Part shown: positions 49,600 to 59,648 of the stretch, piece by piece
Numbering within the stretch: the first letter of the stretch is position 1
Layout of the letters: every line of letters starts with the position of its first letter
From: Phlebotomus papatasi
Lineage: Eukaryota; Arthropoda; Insecta; Diptera; Psychodidae
NCBI RefSeq assembly: GCF_024763615.1
Contig: NC_077222.1
Coordinates: 41,106,001-41,170,000 of the forward strand
DNA length: 64,000 nucleotides
Reading direction: 5' to 3'
Position numbers and translations under genes: made by a program
Notes under the pieces: model-generated
Told to the model about the DNA's origin: nothing
What the model saw: only the letters and a program-made list of their open reading frames with translations
The model's database searches: none

Positions 49600-50548
49600 T
49601 ACATTATATTGGATGAGATCATATATTCTGTCACTAGAAGAAGTTGAAAGTTTGGAGTGGTATATCTCAGCTCCTGATGAACATAATTGGATGAGTGAAC
49701 TATTGTTGAAAAGCTTGGTTCATAAGCTTTTAGAATCTGGTATACTTAATCTGCTATGGATAAACCATGGTCATCCAGAACCATTTATGTCGAGGAAGAC
49801 ACATTTTGCAACGTCTTTTTTGGCCATCTACTTCTGGGACCAGGAGTGACCCACTTTTCTCGCACATGGACTGTTTGTTGGAGGAAATCAAAAGGTACAA
49901 TTTGTGGTAGAAACTTTTTTTTTGGACATCTTACTTTTTTTATTCATCCACTTTTGCAAGAATTTTAACATTTTACACGCATAGAAAAAAATTGCAGAAA
50001 TCCTTCTATTCCATTTTCTGGACAAACTAATGAAGATATCGACTTGGAATGTTCTAAGTACTCCCCCATAAGTTGATCCAAGGAATCCAAAGATCACATC
50101 AATTTCATCCCCACGTCTATCCTTCCCCTCCAGAAACCACTCTTTTAGGATTTCAGTCATTTTTTCCTTGCGTTTAACACTTCAAAATTCTTGCAAAAGT
50201 CGATGAATAAAAAAAAGTAAGATGTCCAAAAAAAAGTTTTTACCACAAATTGTACCATTTGAGTTCCTCTAACAAATAGTCCTTGTGCGAGAATTGTGGG
50301 TTACTCCTGGTCCCAGCAGTAGATGGTCAAAAATGACGCTGCAAAAAGTGTCTTCTTCGACATAAATGGTTCTGGATGACCATGGTTTATCCATAGCAGA
50401 TTAATTATACCAGATTCTAAAAGCTAATGAACCAAGCTTTCCAACAATAGTTCACTCATCCAATTATGTTCATCAGGAGCTGAGATATACCACTCCAAAC
50501 TTTCAACCTCTTCTAGTGACAGAATATATGATCTCATCTAATATAATT
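49600..50548. repeat. Long near-perfect inverted repeat (hairpin) with ~380-bp arms
   Basis: The left arm (about 49600-49981) and right arm (about 50169-50548) are inverted copies, roughly 94% identical by eye with only substitutions and 1-bp indels. The ~187-bp spacer is unique. The arms share TGATGAACATAATTGGATGA, ATAAACCATGGTCATCCAGA and AGTTTGGAGTGGTATATCTC. A transcript of either strand would form a long double-stranded stem. Left-arm plus strand has a 98-codon frame (EVESLEWYISAPDEHNW ...) that has decayed in the right arm. The spacer on minus has a frame (MTEILKEWFLEGKDRRGDEI). I recognise neither. It may be a gene-derived inverted duplication, a hairpin-RNA locus or a foldback element. 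Confidence 0.85.
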
Positions 50549-50579
50549 TTCATTTATAACACAAAAATCGGTAATTTTA

Positions 50580-50783
50580 TACCGTAAGTGAGGGAGACTT
50601 TGACACCCCCTACTTTTCGTAAGCTTTTCTTTAATTATAATGTTTAAGAACGATTCTCACTGATCAGACTTAGTAGATTGGATCGGTAAAGATCATCCTT
50701 AAGTTCTAGAAGCAAAGAAAAACTTACGAACTGGAGGGTGTCAAATTCACACGCAGGGGAAAAACTTACCCGCACTTACGATA
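50580..50783. mobile_element. Short relative of family E (204 bp)
   Basis: It starts TACCGTAAGTGAGGGAGACT and ends CCCGCACTTACGATA in inverted orientation. Near the right end it has GGATCGGTAAAGATCATC followed by TCTAGAA, matching the 28532-30340 element's GGATCGGCGAAGACCATC and CTAGAA. It is a deletion derivative or diverged cousin. Confidence 0.6.
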
Positions 50784-52620
50784 TGAATTTGATATTAGGT
50801 GAGATTCTTAACAATCTCACCTACTATAATCCTAACAAAATTTCATGTCGTCCGATCGACCTCAAACTTGGCCAAAATGTGTTTCAGCACTTCCTGATCA
50901 CGAATATATATGTGGCTAATTTACGTTCCCGGCCGGCCGGCCGGCTGGCCGGCCGGCCGCTCTTTGGAGCTTAATAGCTCCTAAACTAAAAAAGATATCG
51001 ACTTGCGGTTTTCGGCAAAGGTTATATATCGGGTGAAAATTGCAACTTGGTGCATTGACCCCCCACCCCCCACCCCTCCTTCCGCCATTTTGAAGACCCC
51101 CCTTTTTTTGTTTTCTCAATAGCTCCGCCCTTATGGCATCGAGCGGGCTCAAATTTTAGTATGTTATAGCTGGGCCTTAGAGCTTTCCATCAATATCAAA
51201 CTTAAGGTCCCCCGACCCCCCTGACCCGAGCTACAAGGGTCCAAAAAAAATTTCTTAAAATGGCCATAACTCCGGTTCTAATTCTCAGAATTTAAAAAGT
51301 GAGGCAGTTTTGGAAAGCTCTCGTGAAATGCCACCTCCCCTTCTAACATCGCAAGTTCATAAAACCACCGCTAGGGGCGCTATTATTAAAAAGAAAATTT
51401 TTAAATCTTATAAGTTAAATAACTCAAAAATTCCTTATGCAATCGGGCTGAAATTTTAGTATGTTGTAGCCGTTGATTATACCTATCAAACAAAAAAAAC
51501 CTTAAGTCGATCCATAACCCCTGACCCGAGCTATAAGGGGTCAAAGTTCGAACATTGACCGGCCTCTATCTCCGGTTCTAATTAACATATCGACCTAAAT
51601 TTTACCTTTTTGGTTTCGTCTCGATGAGCACTTTCAGATGGAAGTTCAAAAAGTCACCACAGGTGGCGCTGTGATAGCGTCAAAATTCATCGAATTTCAA
51701 AGTCACTTTTCTCAAAAACGGCATTGTGCAAGTTAATGAAATTTTAGTATGTTGTAGTCCAGTCTAGGACGTTTCCAAAATGGTGCGTAAGTGCGCTGTG
51801 GTTAAAACAGAACCGGAGATATGAGGGGTCAAAGTTCACAAAATTCAAAAAATCATATCTCCGGTTCTATGTGACCGATTTTGATGAATGAGGGCTTAAA
51901 CGAAAGATCTCACCAAATACTACAACTTTCTAAAATTTTTGAACTTCGTGGGACCAACACCAGGGGCGCCACAGTCGAAAAACCATTTTCAATATCACAT
52001 AACCTCAATTATCTCGACTGTCGCTGAACCGATTTTGATGATTACTTCGACATAATTGTAGAGGACATTTGTCTCTACATTTCGTCCATACATCATTTTC
52101 CGCTCAGACTACGCTATCACTCCGATTTTGCCGTTTAAGTGTGAAAAAATTGATTTTTCCCATAATAACGCTTTGAAATCACTCAGATGCTAATTTGACT
52201 GCCTCTACTCCACCGAGACACTTAAAATAGGGTTTTAAATGGAAAGTCCCACAAAATACAACAATTCTTTGATATAGTTGAAGTTCAACAAATGACTACT
52301 TGGGGCACTCTGGATGAAAAAACGAGTTAAGAAACAAAAAACCTCGCTTATCTTGACTTCTGAGTAATCGATGAGATCATATTCTATGGGAAAATTATAG
52401 AGAACATTCTGGTCTACATTTCACCCATATATTACTTTTGTGCCAGTTCATCCAAATCCTTGATATTTTGGTTTAAATACAAAATTTGTATAATTTCACG
52501 AATTTGATTCAAGATAACTGAATGGCGTCTCCCAACTTCAGCTCCAAATCGAATTTGCATGCACTCCGAGTTAGCTCACTTTAAGAATCTCACCTACATA
52601 AGCCGGTTAGGATTATCTGT
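50784..52620. repeat. Diverged tandem array of ~295-bp units
   Basis: Three motifs recur in the same order. AAATTTTAGTATGTT occurs near 51151, 51451 and 51739. TCCGGTTCTA occurs near 51271, 51571 and 51859. A GGGGCGCT-like motif occurs near 51373, 51663, 51962 and (GGGGCACT) 52302. CTGACCCGAGCTA precedes two of the units. Sequence between motifs is strongly diverged. Outer inverted ends AGGTGAGATTCTT (50796) and AAGAATCTCACCT (52581) suggest the array sits inside a transposon. No gene is present. Confidence 0.7.
50929..50959. repeat. CCGG-type GC-only palindromic tract
   Basis: A 31-bp run of CCGGCCGG repeats with a single T, in otherwise AT-rich DNA. It lies near the left end of the tandem array. 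Confidence 0.8.
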
Positions 52621-53604
52621 CCCTTTTACTTCCCTTAAAATATATAACAATTCCTATAATAATTTATATTAGTTTAATTTATACATGTATTTTTTGAAAT
52701 ATTTTTTTTTTAATATATAAAAAAAAAACATAGAAAAAAGGAAAAAGTACTTAAATTAAAAAAGGCCTGTCACGACACTTGGTAATTGATATGACGCTGT
52801 AACGCCACATCAATCGATATTATTTTAGTAGAATTCTGAAATATGTAGTTTTATAATGGAAATGATAATAAAAGTGTAATTCACGAACGTAACCAGGAAG
52901 GATTTTAGCTCCGATATTTTCGGTATACTAAGAAACGAAATTCGCCTAGAGGTACTGGGGCAGTTGTAAACATGAGGTAGTTGCAAAAACTGCGATTTTT
53001 TAAATTAGATATTAAACTTCAGAGGATGAGGCCTATATGAATTCATTTATTCCAGAGCGCTACTAATCCACTCAAGAAATTACTGACATATGTCAAAGTA
53101 GTGTAAACACAAAAATCTGTATTTACAGCTACCCAACATTTTCTACTTCCTCAGTTTTCTCCCTGTCGAAAAAACGAAAAGTACTTCGTTTGGTCTGTTG
53201 TACGTGCTAAAGGGTATTCTTCATTGTTAAATTTTTGGGGATAACCGTTCTACCTTAACTATTTACTCGAGAGCAGTGTACAATTTTATTTATTTAAAGC
53301 TGGAGCTACATTTCTGTTGAAAGCATTTTAATAGTAAACTCAGTAAAGTTTTTATTAATACTTATGTTGGTGTTTCACTTTTCGTTTTGCCAATACGAGA
53401 AATAAGAAGTTCACTTTACTCTTATGGATGGATATGAATATATTACAAATGATTTGAGGACGAGTTTCTTAGTTACAAATGAAAGATTATTTTATTATTT
53501 AGACATTAAATAATGAACATTCATTTATTTACAAAAATTATTTTGTAAAATGTTTTAAAATATTAATCTTTGAACTCGTTTCTCTAGTACGTTTTCTGTT
53601 GCAC
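52621..53604. other. Intergenic filler, nothing recognised
   Basis: AT-rich sequence up to the LINE's target-site duplication. A GGGGCAGTTGTAAACATGAG stretch near 52965 hints at another family C-like fragment. Confidence 0.35.
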
Positions 53605-53616
53605 AATGTTAACTTA
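53605..53616. repeat. Target-site duplication, 3' side of the LINE
   Basis: AATGTTAACTTA, identical to 59182-59193. It abuts the simple-repeat tail. Confidence 0.85.
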
Positions 53617-53640
53617 TTATTATTATTATTATTATTATTA
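53617..53640 (-). repeat. (TAA)8 3' tail of the LINE
   Basis: TTATTA repeats on plus, TAA units on minus, marking the 3' terminus. Confidence 0.85.
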
Positions 53641-53706
53641 TTTTATTCCACTCAGGTACTTTTACACAAAATCGCACCGTATAATTTCATTGGAGACCAC
53701 AATTAT

Positions 53707-56700
53707 TTATACTTCATTTACAATGTCAATTTTTGTAAGAAATTCAATTATTAATTTAGACCCTTTCTCAGAATAATCCAAAAATTTAAGGGCTGATTGA
53801 TTTTTAAAAAAGTTTCTTCTTTGATTTTCAAGATGTGGGCAATTAGTTAACAAGTGTTCAATCGATAAAGTTTCATTAAGGTTACAGAAGGGACAAATTG
53901 GAGGGGGAGTACGCGTCATTTTATAAGACTGAGTAAGTCTAGAATGTCCAATGCGGAGTCGAGATATGATGGAACATTCTTTGCGTATTAAGGAAGGATG
54001 TATTTTAGGGCGACTAGGAGATGAAATAACTTTTTTGATAAAACCAGAGACTTCTGAGTTGAACCAATTTTCCATACGGTTATTAAATTCTCTATTTACA
54101 ATATTAAGCATACTTTTTAAAGTAAGATCTTTGCAAACAACAATAGGTATTTCAAGGGTATTTTTGGCTTCAAAATCAGCCTTTTCATTACCTGGTATGC
54201 CTTTATGGCCAGGTACCCAAAGAAGTATAGCAGATCCTTTTAACTCAATAAGTAGAGATCTTATTTTACAAACAAGTGACGAATTATTTCTTAAATTTTT
54301 TACAGCTTCAATAGCGCTAAGGCTATCTGAAGCGACAATCCACTTTTCTCCTGTAATGCAGCAATCCGCGATAAATTCAAGCGACTTTTTAATGGCCATA
54401 GCTTCGAGCTCAAAAACAGATGCTGAGGGATGGCATCTGCAACTGAACACAAGATCGTGCTCAGTTACAACTGCAAAACCCTTTAACTCATCCTTACCGG
54501 ATCCATCACAATAAATCATTTGAGGATTTGGATGAATTTGATTTACTACTCTATTGAAAATGTTTATTATATCACTAGTAGACTGTTCCTTATAATTTAC
54601 AGTAGTGAGATAAGTGTTAACCAAAGTTTCATTGAAAAACCAAGGAGGTTGTGATTCACAGACACGAGATTCAATATTAGTATCTTGAATCAAATTATGA
54701 ATTAAATTTCCTCCAAAGGAGTAAAAGCTTTTAGTATCCCGCCTGTGTTCCCAATGTAGCAAATCAGAAAAACCAGGTGCTGAAGGGGTAGCATGGAGTC
54801 TAATAGTAGATTTTGCAACTTGTCTTTCTAAAGCAGCTGTCATAGTAGGTACTCCTGACTCAGCCAACAAACTCGAAATAGGAGATGTCCGGAACGCCCC
54901 GGAGCTGAAACGATAGCCCGCGTTATAAACGCTATTTAAATTTCCTATTAATGTTTTCGAGGCAGCCGGAAAATAAATTTCGCAGCAGTAAAATAACTTA
55001 GAAAGTACTAAAGCTTGGTGTACATTTGTAAGTGAATCTCTGTGTGAACCCCATGTAAGATTTGAGAGACATTTTATAACATTTAGCCTTTTAGTGCATG
55101 ATTTTTTGACGTCTGTAATATGCCCTTTAAAATTAAGTTTTTTATCTAAAATGACCCCAAGAAATTTGTAGGTGGACACATTTTCCAAAACGTGCCCATT
55201 AAGTGTGTGAGTGGATTCCTGACAAACATGTTTATTACAAAAATGAAGAGCCTTTGTCTTTCTATAGGAAAATCTAAAGCCATTTCTGTTAGCCCAATGA
55301 CTAATTTTGTTAATACCGGATTGAACTTCAATATATCTCATATCTGAGTCAGGATTAGAATTGTAAATTACAATATCATCGGCATATACTAAAATTTTAT
55401 TTGGATTGTCGGGAGGAAATAAGGAAAATATCCCATTTATAGCTATAAGAAAGAGTGTAACAGATAGTACCCCACCTTGAGGAACGCCATTTTCAATGAT
55501 ATTTTCATCAGATAAGTAATTATTAACTCTAACTTTAGCTCTTCTAGGCTCAAGATAAAACTTTATAAATTCCAAAATAAATCCTGTTAAGCCCCATTCT
55601 AGAAGTTGATTTATGATAATTTCACCCCAAACTCTGTCATAGGCCTTTTCAATGTCGAAGAAAATAGCAGTGGTGTGAGATTTTTTCTTGAACGACTCAA
55701 AAATGTCTGCAGTTAGCTTAGAGACGGACATATATGTGGATCTTCCTTGGCGAAAACCAATTTGATTATCAGATATTAAATTGTTGGATTCAAGAAACCA
55801 GATAAGACGTGCATTTACCATCCGCTCAAAGATTTTTAGGTCACAATTCGTTAGAGTTATAGGCCGAAAGTCCGGTGAAATATTAGGAGAGTTCTTTGGA
55901 ATAGGGACTATTGTAGCAGATTTCCATTCATTGGGGAATGAGGACGAAGTCCACATTTTATTAAAAATGTCTAATAGAGAATTTAGAGTGTTAGGAGGTA
56001 AATTTTTTATCATAGAATATGTAATAGAATTAGGACCATATGACTTTCCTTGGCTCTTGGATACAGATGCGATCAGTTCTTGTAAGGAAAAAGCCATGTT
56101 CAGTGTATTAGAAAAAGGTAGTAATTGTGAAGGGATAGGGCAAATATTTTTTAACATGTCTTTCTGTTTTAGTTCATCTTCTGTAAGGGAAGAGTTTAAA
56201 GAAGGAGAGGCAAATTTTATAACCAAGATGTTGGCAATTTCATCAGGTTTAGAAGAGGTCCCGAATTCGCACTCAACCCGCTTAATGGAAGGCTGCGAAA
56301 TCCCACGAATAGCGTTAATTTTTTTCCACATTTCACTAGGAGGAGTGTTAGGATTAATATTGTTAGTGAATGCATTCCAGGATCGAGATTTAGCCTCACG
56401 TATCTTTTCTTTTGTTCTTTCAACAAGAGAAAGATACAGTTCCTTATTCTGGGTTGTTGGATGTTTTTTAAACCGTCTCAAACTTCTTTTCCTATCCTTA
56501 ATCAGAGATTTGATTTCATTGTCCCACCATGGAACTCTTTTAGAAAAGTTACCACCTTTAGTTTTCGGAATGGTTTGACCTGCTGACAAAATAATATCAT
56601 TTTTGAAAGATTCATATATAGTTAATGGAGGGTCGTCGGAATTATAAGATTTGTTCGACATTATAGTTGTAAATTTCCTCCAATCAGCATCTGATTCTAT

Positions 56701-57513
56701 CCATCTACCACCGCTGGGAATGACTTTATAAGCATTAGTATGGTCAATTAGAAAAATTGGGAAATGGTCGCTACCCCTTGTATCTTCATCAACTGCCCAC
56801 GAGAATCGGGACGCAGTTTGAGAATCAGTTATTGAAAGGTCTATTGCATTAAATGTTCCGTGAGCTACTGAAATATTAGTATAAGATCCGTCATTTAGAA
56901 TAACTAAATCTTCATCGCATGTAATATTTTCAATTAAGTGTCCACGACTATCGAACTTGTTGCTACCCCAAGCTGGATTGCTTGCATTAAAGTCTCCTAA
57001 AATTAAATATGGTGAAGGCAATTCGTTCAATAGACTTGTTAAATGGTCTCTTGGAACAAAAATTCCAGGTTTAATGTAAATAGATACAATTGTAATGGGA
57101 ATGTGCCATAACAACCTGATCGCAATAGCTTCTAAAGGAGTATTTAAAGAAATCATATTGTATTTCCAACCTTTTTGGACAAGGATTGATACTCCACCAC
57201 TCATAGAAGGATTATCAGATAGGTTCCGATGAATTGCTTCGTATCCACTTACGGAGGGGGCATTAGGACTTTGGGGGTTCAATTTTAGGTGAGTCTCTTG
57301 AAGACATACGGCGATGGGTTTCTTTTGGTTAAGCAACAGTTCAACCTCTGGTTTTCGTGGCCAGAAGCCATGGCAATTCCACTGTATAAAGGCAGGTTGG
57401 TGCAAAGAAAGAGTGCTATTTACAACAAGAGATTGAGAACAAGAGAGAGATTGATTATTAGAATGTATAGAAGGGTGAATGATAATGTCTTCATTCATAT
57501 TGTTTTCATCCAT
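53707..57513 (-). CDS. LINE ORF2: endonuclease, reverse transcriptase, RNase H (1268 aa)
   Basis: Starts at ATG 57513 (MDENNMNED). An AP-type endonuclease occupies about residues 41-260: N46 in QWNCHG, E73 in LQETHLK, D174/N176 in LGDFNASNPAW, and SDH 248-250. The reverse transcriptase has FFDIEKAYDRVW (D620), GVPQGG (676-681) and the catalytic YADD at 710-713. RNase H has D1003 (YCDGSG), E1035/E1037, D1063 (ASDSLS) and D1113 (NEKADFEAK). A C-terminal CCHC knuckle (C1207, C1210, H1220, C1225) ends the protein. There are no stops or frameshifts, and every catalytic residue I looked for is present. It would nick the target and copy the element RNA by target-primed reverse transcription. Translation after ORF1 probably depends on reinitiation or an internal start, given the 20-nt gap. 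Confidence 0.95.
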   Translation of the reverse strand: MDENNMNEDIIIHPSIHSNNQSLSCSQSLVVNSTLSLHQPAFIQWNCHGFWPRKPEVELLLNQKKPIAVCLQETHLKLNPQSPNAPSVSGYEAIHRNLSDNPSMSGGVSILVQKGWKYNMISLNTPLEAIAIRLLWHIPITIVSIYIKPGIFVPRDHLTSLLNELPSPYLILGDFNASNPAWGSNKFDSRGHLIENITCDEDLVILNDGSYTNISVAHGTFNAIDLSITDSQTASRFSWAVDEDTRGSDHFPIFLIDHTNAYKVIPSGGRWIESDADWRKFTTIMSNKSYNSDDPPLTIYESFKNDIILSAGQTIPKTKGGNFSKRVPWWDNEIKSLIKDRKRSLRRFKKHPTTQNKELYLSLVERTKEKIREAKSRSWNAFTNNINPNTPPSEMWKKINAIRGISQPSIKRVECEFGTSSKPDEIANILVIKFASPSLNSSLTEDELKQKDMLKNICPIPSQLLPFSNTLNMAFSLQELIASVSKSQGKSYGPNSITYSMIKNLPPNTLNSLLDIFNKMWTSSSFPNEWKSATIVPIPKNSPNISPDFRPITLTNCDLKIFERMVNARLIWFLESNNLISDNQIGFRQGRSTYMSVSKLTADIFESFKKKSHTTAIFFDIEKAYDRVWGEIIINQLLEWGLTGFILEFIKFYLEPRRAKVRVNNYLSDENIIENGVPQGGVLSVTLFLIAINGIFSLFPPDNPNKILVYADDIVIYNSNPDSDMRYIEVQSGINKISHWANRNGFRFSYRKTKALHFCNKHVCQESTHTLNGHVLENVSTYKFLGVILDKKLNFKGHITDVKKSCTKRLNVIKCLSNLTWGSHRDSLTNVHQALVLSKLFYCCEIYFPAASKTLIGNLNSVYNAGYRFSSGAFRTSPISSLLAESGVPTMTAALERQVAKSTIRLHATPSAPGFSDLLHWEHRRDTKSFYSFGGNLIHNLIQDTNIESRVCESQPPWFFNETLVNTYLTTVNYKEQSTSDIINIFNRVVNQIHPNPQMIYCDGSGKDELKGFAVVTEHDLVFSCRCHPSASVFELEAMAIKKSLEFIADCCITGEKWIVASDSLSAIEAVKNLRNNSSLVCKIRSLLIELKGSAILLWVPGHKGIPGNEKADFEAKNTLEIPIVVCKDLTLKSMLNIVNREFNNRMENWFNSEVSGFIKKVISSPSRPKIHPSLIRKECSIISRLRIGHSRLTQSYKMTRTPPPICPFCNLNETLSIEHLLTNCPHLENQRRNFFKNQSALKFLDYSEKGSKLIIEFLTKIDIVNEV

Positions 57514-57533
57514 ATTAAGTGTTTAAAAATTTT

Positions 57534-59018
57534 TTAATGGGAATTGAAATTCTGATCAATTGGCATTGATTCATCATCAGAGACAATTATATCAGGGGGA
57601 TCAGGATCAGGTCCTGAAGGAGAGGGACAGGGGGAAGGGAGATAATTATCTCCCCAAAGGACAGTGGGTGGGGAGGAGGTTATGGGAGGGGTGGAAAGCA
57701 TGGGTATGGAAGAGGAAATAGTTTGAACAGGGAATTCAGCAGGCATAACCTGCAATGAATCTGTATCGATTGATTGGTTTGTTGAAATATTTTGTGAGAT
57801 GAGACTAATTTGATGTGTATTTTCTTTGTTTTGTGTATTTGTTGAGATTTTGTTTGATGTACTTGTAGATTTGATCGAGTTTTTGAGTTCAACGATAATG
57901 GTGTTATTAAGTTTTTCATTTGAGATTGCCCTTTTAAAGCTTTTGTTTGTGACTTTACTTACTCTGGATTGAGTCTGAGATCGGTTTACAGGCACAAATT
58001 CAGTTTTTTGTGGTCGTGATGGCTTATCAGATGATTTTGAGTGGGTTTGAGTGGGATTAGCTATAATTTCAGAGAATGAAGCTTTGGAGGGACCGGGAGT
58101 TGGAGTGGGAAGGAGAGGGGAAGTTTGGGGGCCTTTCCTCTTTCTCAGCTCCTCCCTGGCAAGGTTGTATGGGATCCTCAGTGACACACGTATGGCGTTG
58201 ACTTCTCTTTCCTCAATGAAACGTGGGCAAAGTTTGCTGTAACTTGGATGAGCACCTGAACAGTTGACACATTTTGGCAGGTAGCAAGGGAAGAAAAATC
58301 CATGAGGTTCTTCAAGTCCGCAGATAGCACATCTTGGTTTGTTCTTATTAGAATCGCATCGTTTTTTGGTATGGCCAAGACGTTGACAAACCACACATCT
58401 AAATGGTGACGGTATATAGATCTCGGTCTTTACAGTCAAATACCCAACTTTTACTTCAGCTGGGCATGTTGGGGTTTTGAACGTCAATATGTGTGTAGAT
58501 GTGTTGATCCATTGTCCATTTTCCCTCGCTTTGAGCCTCTGGACTCCAATCACATTTTGATCTGCAAGCTGTTCGAGAATTCTCTCCTCTTTCACTCGCA
58601 TTATCTCTTTGCATTTTATGATTGCTTGGGACTGGTTTAGCACACCGTTTTCTGATACCGTGACTGGTTTTTTGTTGCTCCCAAAACTTGTTGTGGCCTT
58701 TAGTGCATTGATTTGATGGATATTTTTCGTTTGCACGAGGATGTCACCACTACCAAGTCGCAGGGTTGTCTTGAAGCCTTCTTTAGAAATTGCACGAAGA
58801 CCTTCTTCAACATCAAAGATGTCAAGTTCCCGAATCTCTTGTCCAGAGATGATGAAATATTTCTCAAAATCAGACGAATGGGTGAAGTACGCGTGGCGAA
58901 GTGTCTTATAATTCCGTTTGGTCGATTCTTGTAATGTCGGCATTCCACCACGATGAACCACGTTGTACAAATTGAAGGGATCTGGAGGGTCCACAGACCC
59001 TCCCGATTCTACACTCAT
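57534..59018 (-). CDS. LINE ORF1: gag-like RNA-binding protein with CCHC knuckles (494 aa)
   Basis: The first ATG is at 59018 (MSVESGGSVDPPDPFN). The N-terminal half is an RRM-like/gag-like fold region. At about residues 207-265 lie three zinc knuckles: CVVCQRLGHTKKRC, CAICGLEEPHGFFFPC and CVNCSGAHPSYSKLC, the arrangement of I and jockey ORF1 proteins. The C-terminal third is Ser/Thr/Pro-rich and low in structure. It would coat element RNA and form the nucleoprotein particle. The frame is intact and ends 20 nt before the ORF2 ATG. Confidence 0.93.
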   Translation of the reverse strand: MSVESGGSVDPPDPFNLYNVVHRGGMPTLQESTKRNYKTLRHAYFTHSSDFEKYFIISGQEIRELDIFDVEEGLRAISKEGFKTTLRLGSGDILVQTKNIHQINALKATTSFGSNKKPVTVSENGVLNQSQAIIKCKEIMRVKEERILEQLADQNVIGVQRLKARENGQWINTSTHILTFKTPTCPAEVKVGYLTVKTEIYIPSPFRCVVCQRLGHTKKRCDSNKNKPRCAICGLEEPHGFFFPCYLPKCVNCSGAHPSYSKLCPRFIEEREVNAIRVSLRIPYNLAREELRKRKGPQTSPLLPTPTPGPSKASFSEIIANPTQTHSKSSDKPSRPQKTEFVPVNRSQTQSRVSKVTNKSFKRAISNEKLNNTIIVELKNSIKSTSTSNKISTNTQNKENTHQISLISQNISTNQSIDTDSLQVMPAEFPVQTISSSIPMLSTPPITSSPPTVLWGDNYLPSPCPSPSGPDPDPPDIIVSDDESMPIDQNFNSH

Positions 59019-59181
59019 CACTCGATTCTTCCTTTCAGAACTTAGGTATGAAAGAAATAAACTTCTGAGCTCACTTAACTATTTAGTTTGAAATAGATTC
59101 AGATAAAATCAAATTGAATTTCTCTTTATCAGAGCAGATAACGTTTCGGGTCTAATCACATTGAGTGCCTAAACCAGACTG
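59019..59181 (-). promoter_or_regulatory. LINE 5' UTR, expected internal promoter
   Basis: The element's 5' end (CAGTCTGGTTTAGGCACTCA on minus) abuts the target duplication. I-type elements carry an internal pol II promoter in this leader. No specific motif can be asserted beyond the initiator-like CAGT at the very end. Confidence 0.5.
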
Positions 59182-59193
59182 AATGTTAACTTA
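59182..59193. repeat. Target-site duplication, 5' side of the LINE
   Basis: AATGTTAACTTA, identical to 53605-53616. It shows that the copy is not 5'-truncated by rearrangement. Confidence 0.85.
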
Positions 59194-59250
59194 AAACACA
59201 TGAATACGGTTCTACTTATGGTTAGATCTTGGGTTTGTTGGTATTACGGC

Positions 59251-59648
59251 GTTATCACACTTGCACATTAAAATTTTAATGTGATTCACGTTAATTGTCG
59301 CTTGTGAGCGTCCAAATATGTTATTTGTGTCTTTAAGCCACTTAATATTTGGGGTTTTTCTATTTATTGATAAAGAAGTGGACTTGACCTGCAAAAATAA
59401 GTTTAAATTTACCTAAAGCATAAATATTTTTCACATTAAAAAATTAAAGAAAAAATCGCTTTAATTTTTCGCATTATTGCAATAAATCAATTTATATCAA
59501 ATTTTGCGGGCCAAGTCTACCTTTTTATCAACAAATAGATCAAATTTTGAATATAAAATGATTCAAACACACAAATTACACATTTGGACTCTCACCAGCG
59601 ACAATTAATGTGAATCATATTAAAATTTTAATGTGCAAGTGTGATAAC
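59251..59648. mobile_element. ~398-bp MITE with ~75-bp inverted ends
   Basis: The left end GTTATCACACTTGCACATTA and the complementary right end are inverted. The pairing continues through TTAATTGTCGCT to a CCAAAT stretch with few mismatches. No clear target duplication. It lies just outside the LINE's 5' flank. Confidence 0.8.

Larger units (their letters stand above)
53605..59193 (-). mobile_element. Full-length I-clade non-LTR retrotransposon with 12-bp target-site duplications
   Basis: AATGTTAACTTA flanks the element at 53605-53616 and 59182-59193. Between them (53617-59181, 5565 bp) lie, on minus, a ~163-nt 5' leader, ORF1, a 20-nt gap, ORF2, a short 3' UTR and a tail of eight TAA units. 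RNase H at the end of ORF2 and a TAA tail are hallmarks of the I group. Both frames are intact and the duplication is perfect, so insertion is probably recent and the copy may be mobile. Confidence 0.93.

Noticed and set aside
55146..56426. Additional minus-strand short frames within ORF2
   Set aside because: Out-of-frame shadows of the intact 1268-codon frame.
53951..56578. Plus-strand frames of 187 and 265 codons
   Set aside because: Antisense shadows of the LINE ORF2.
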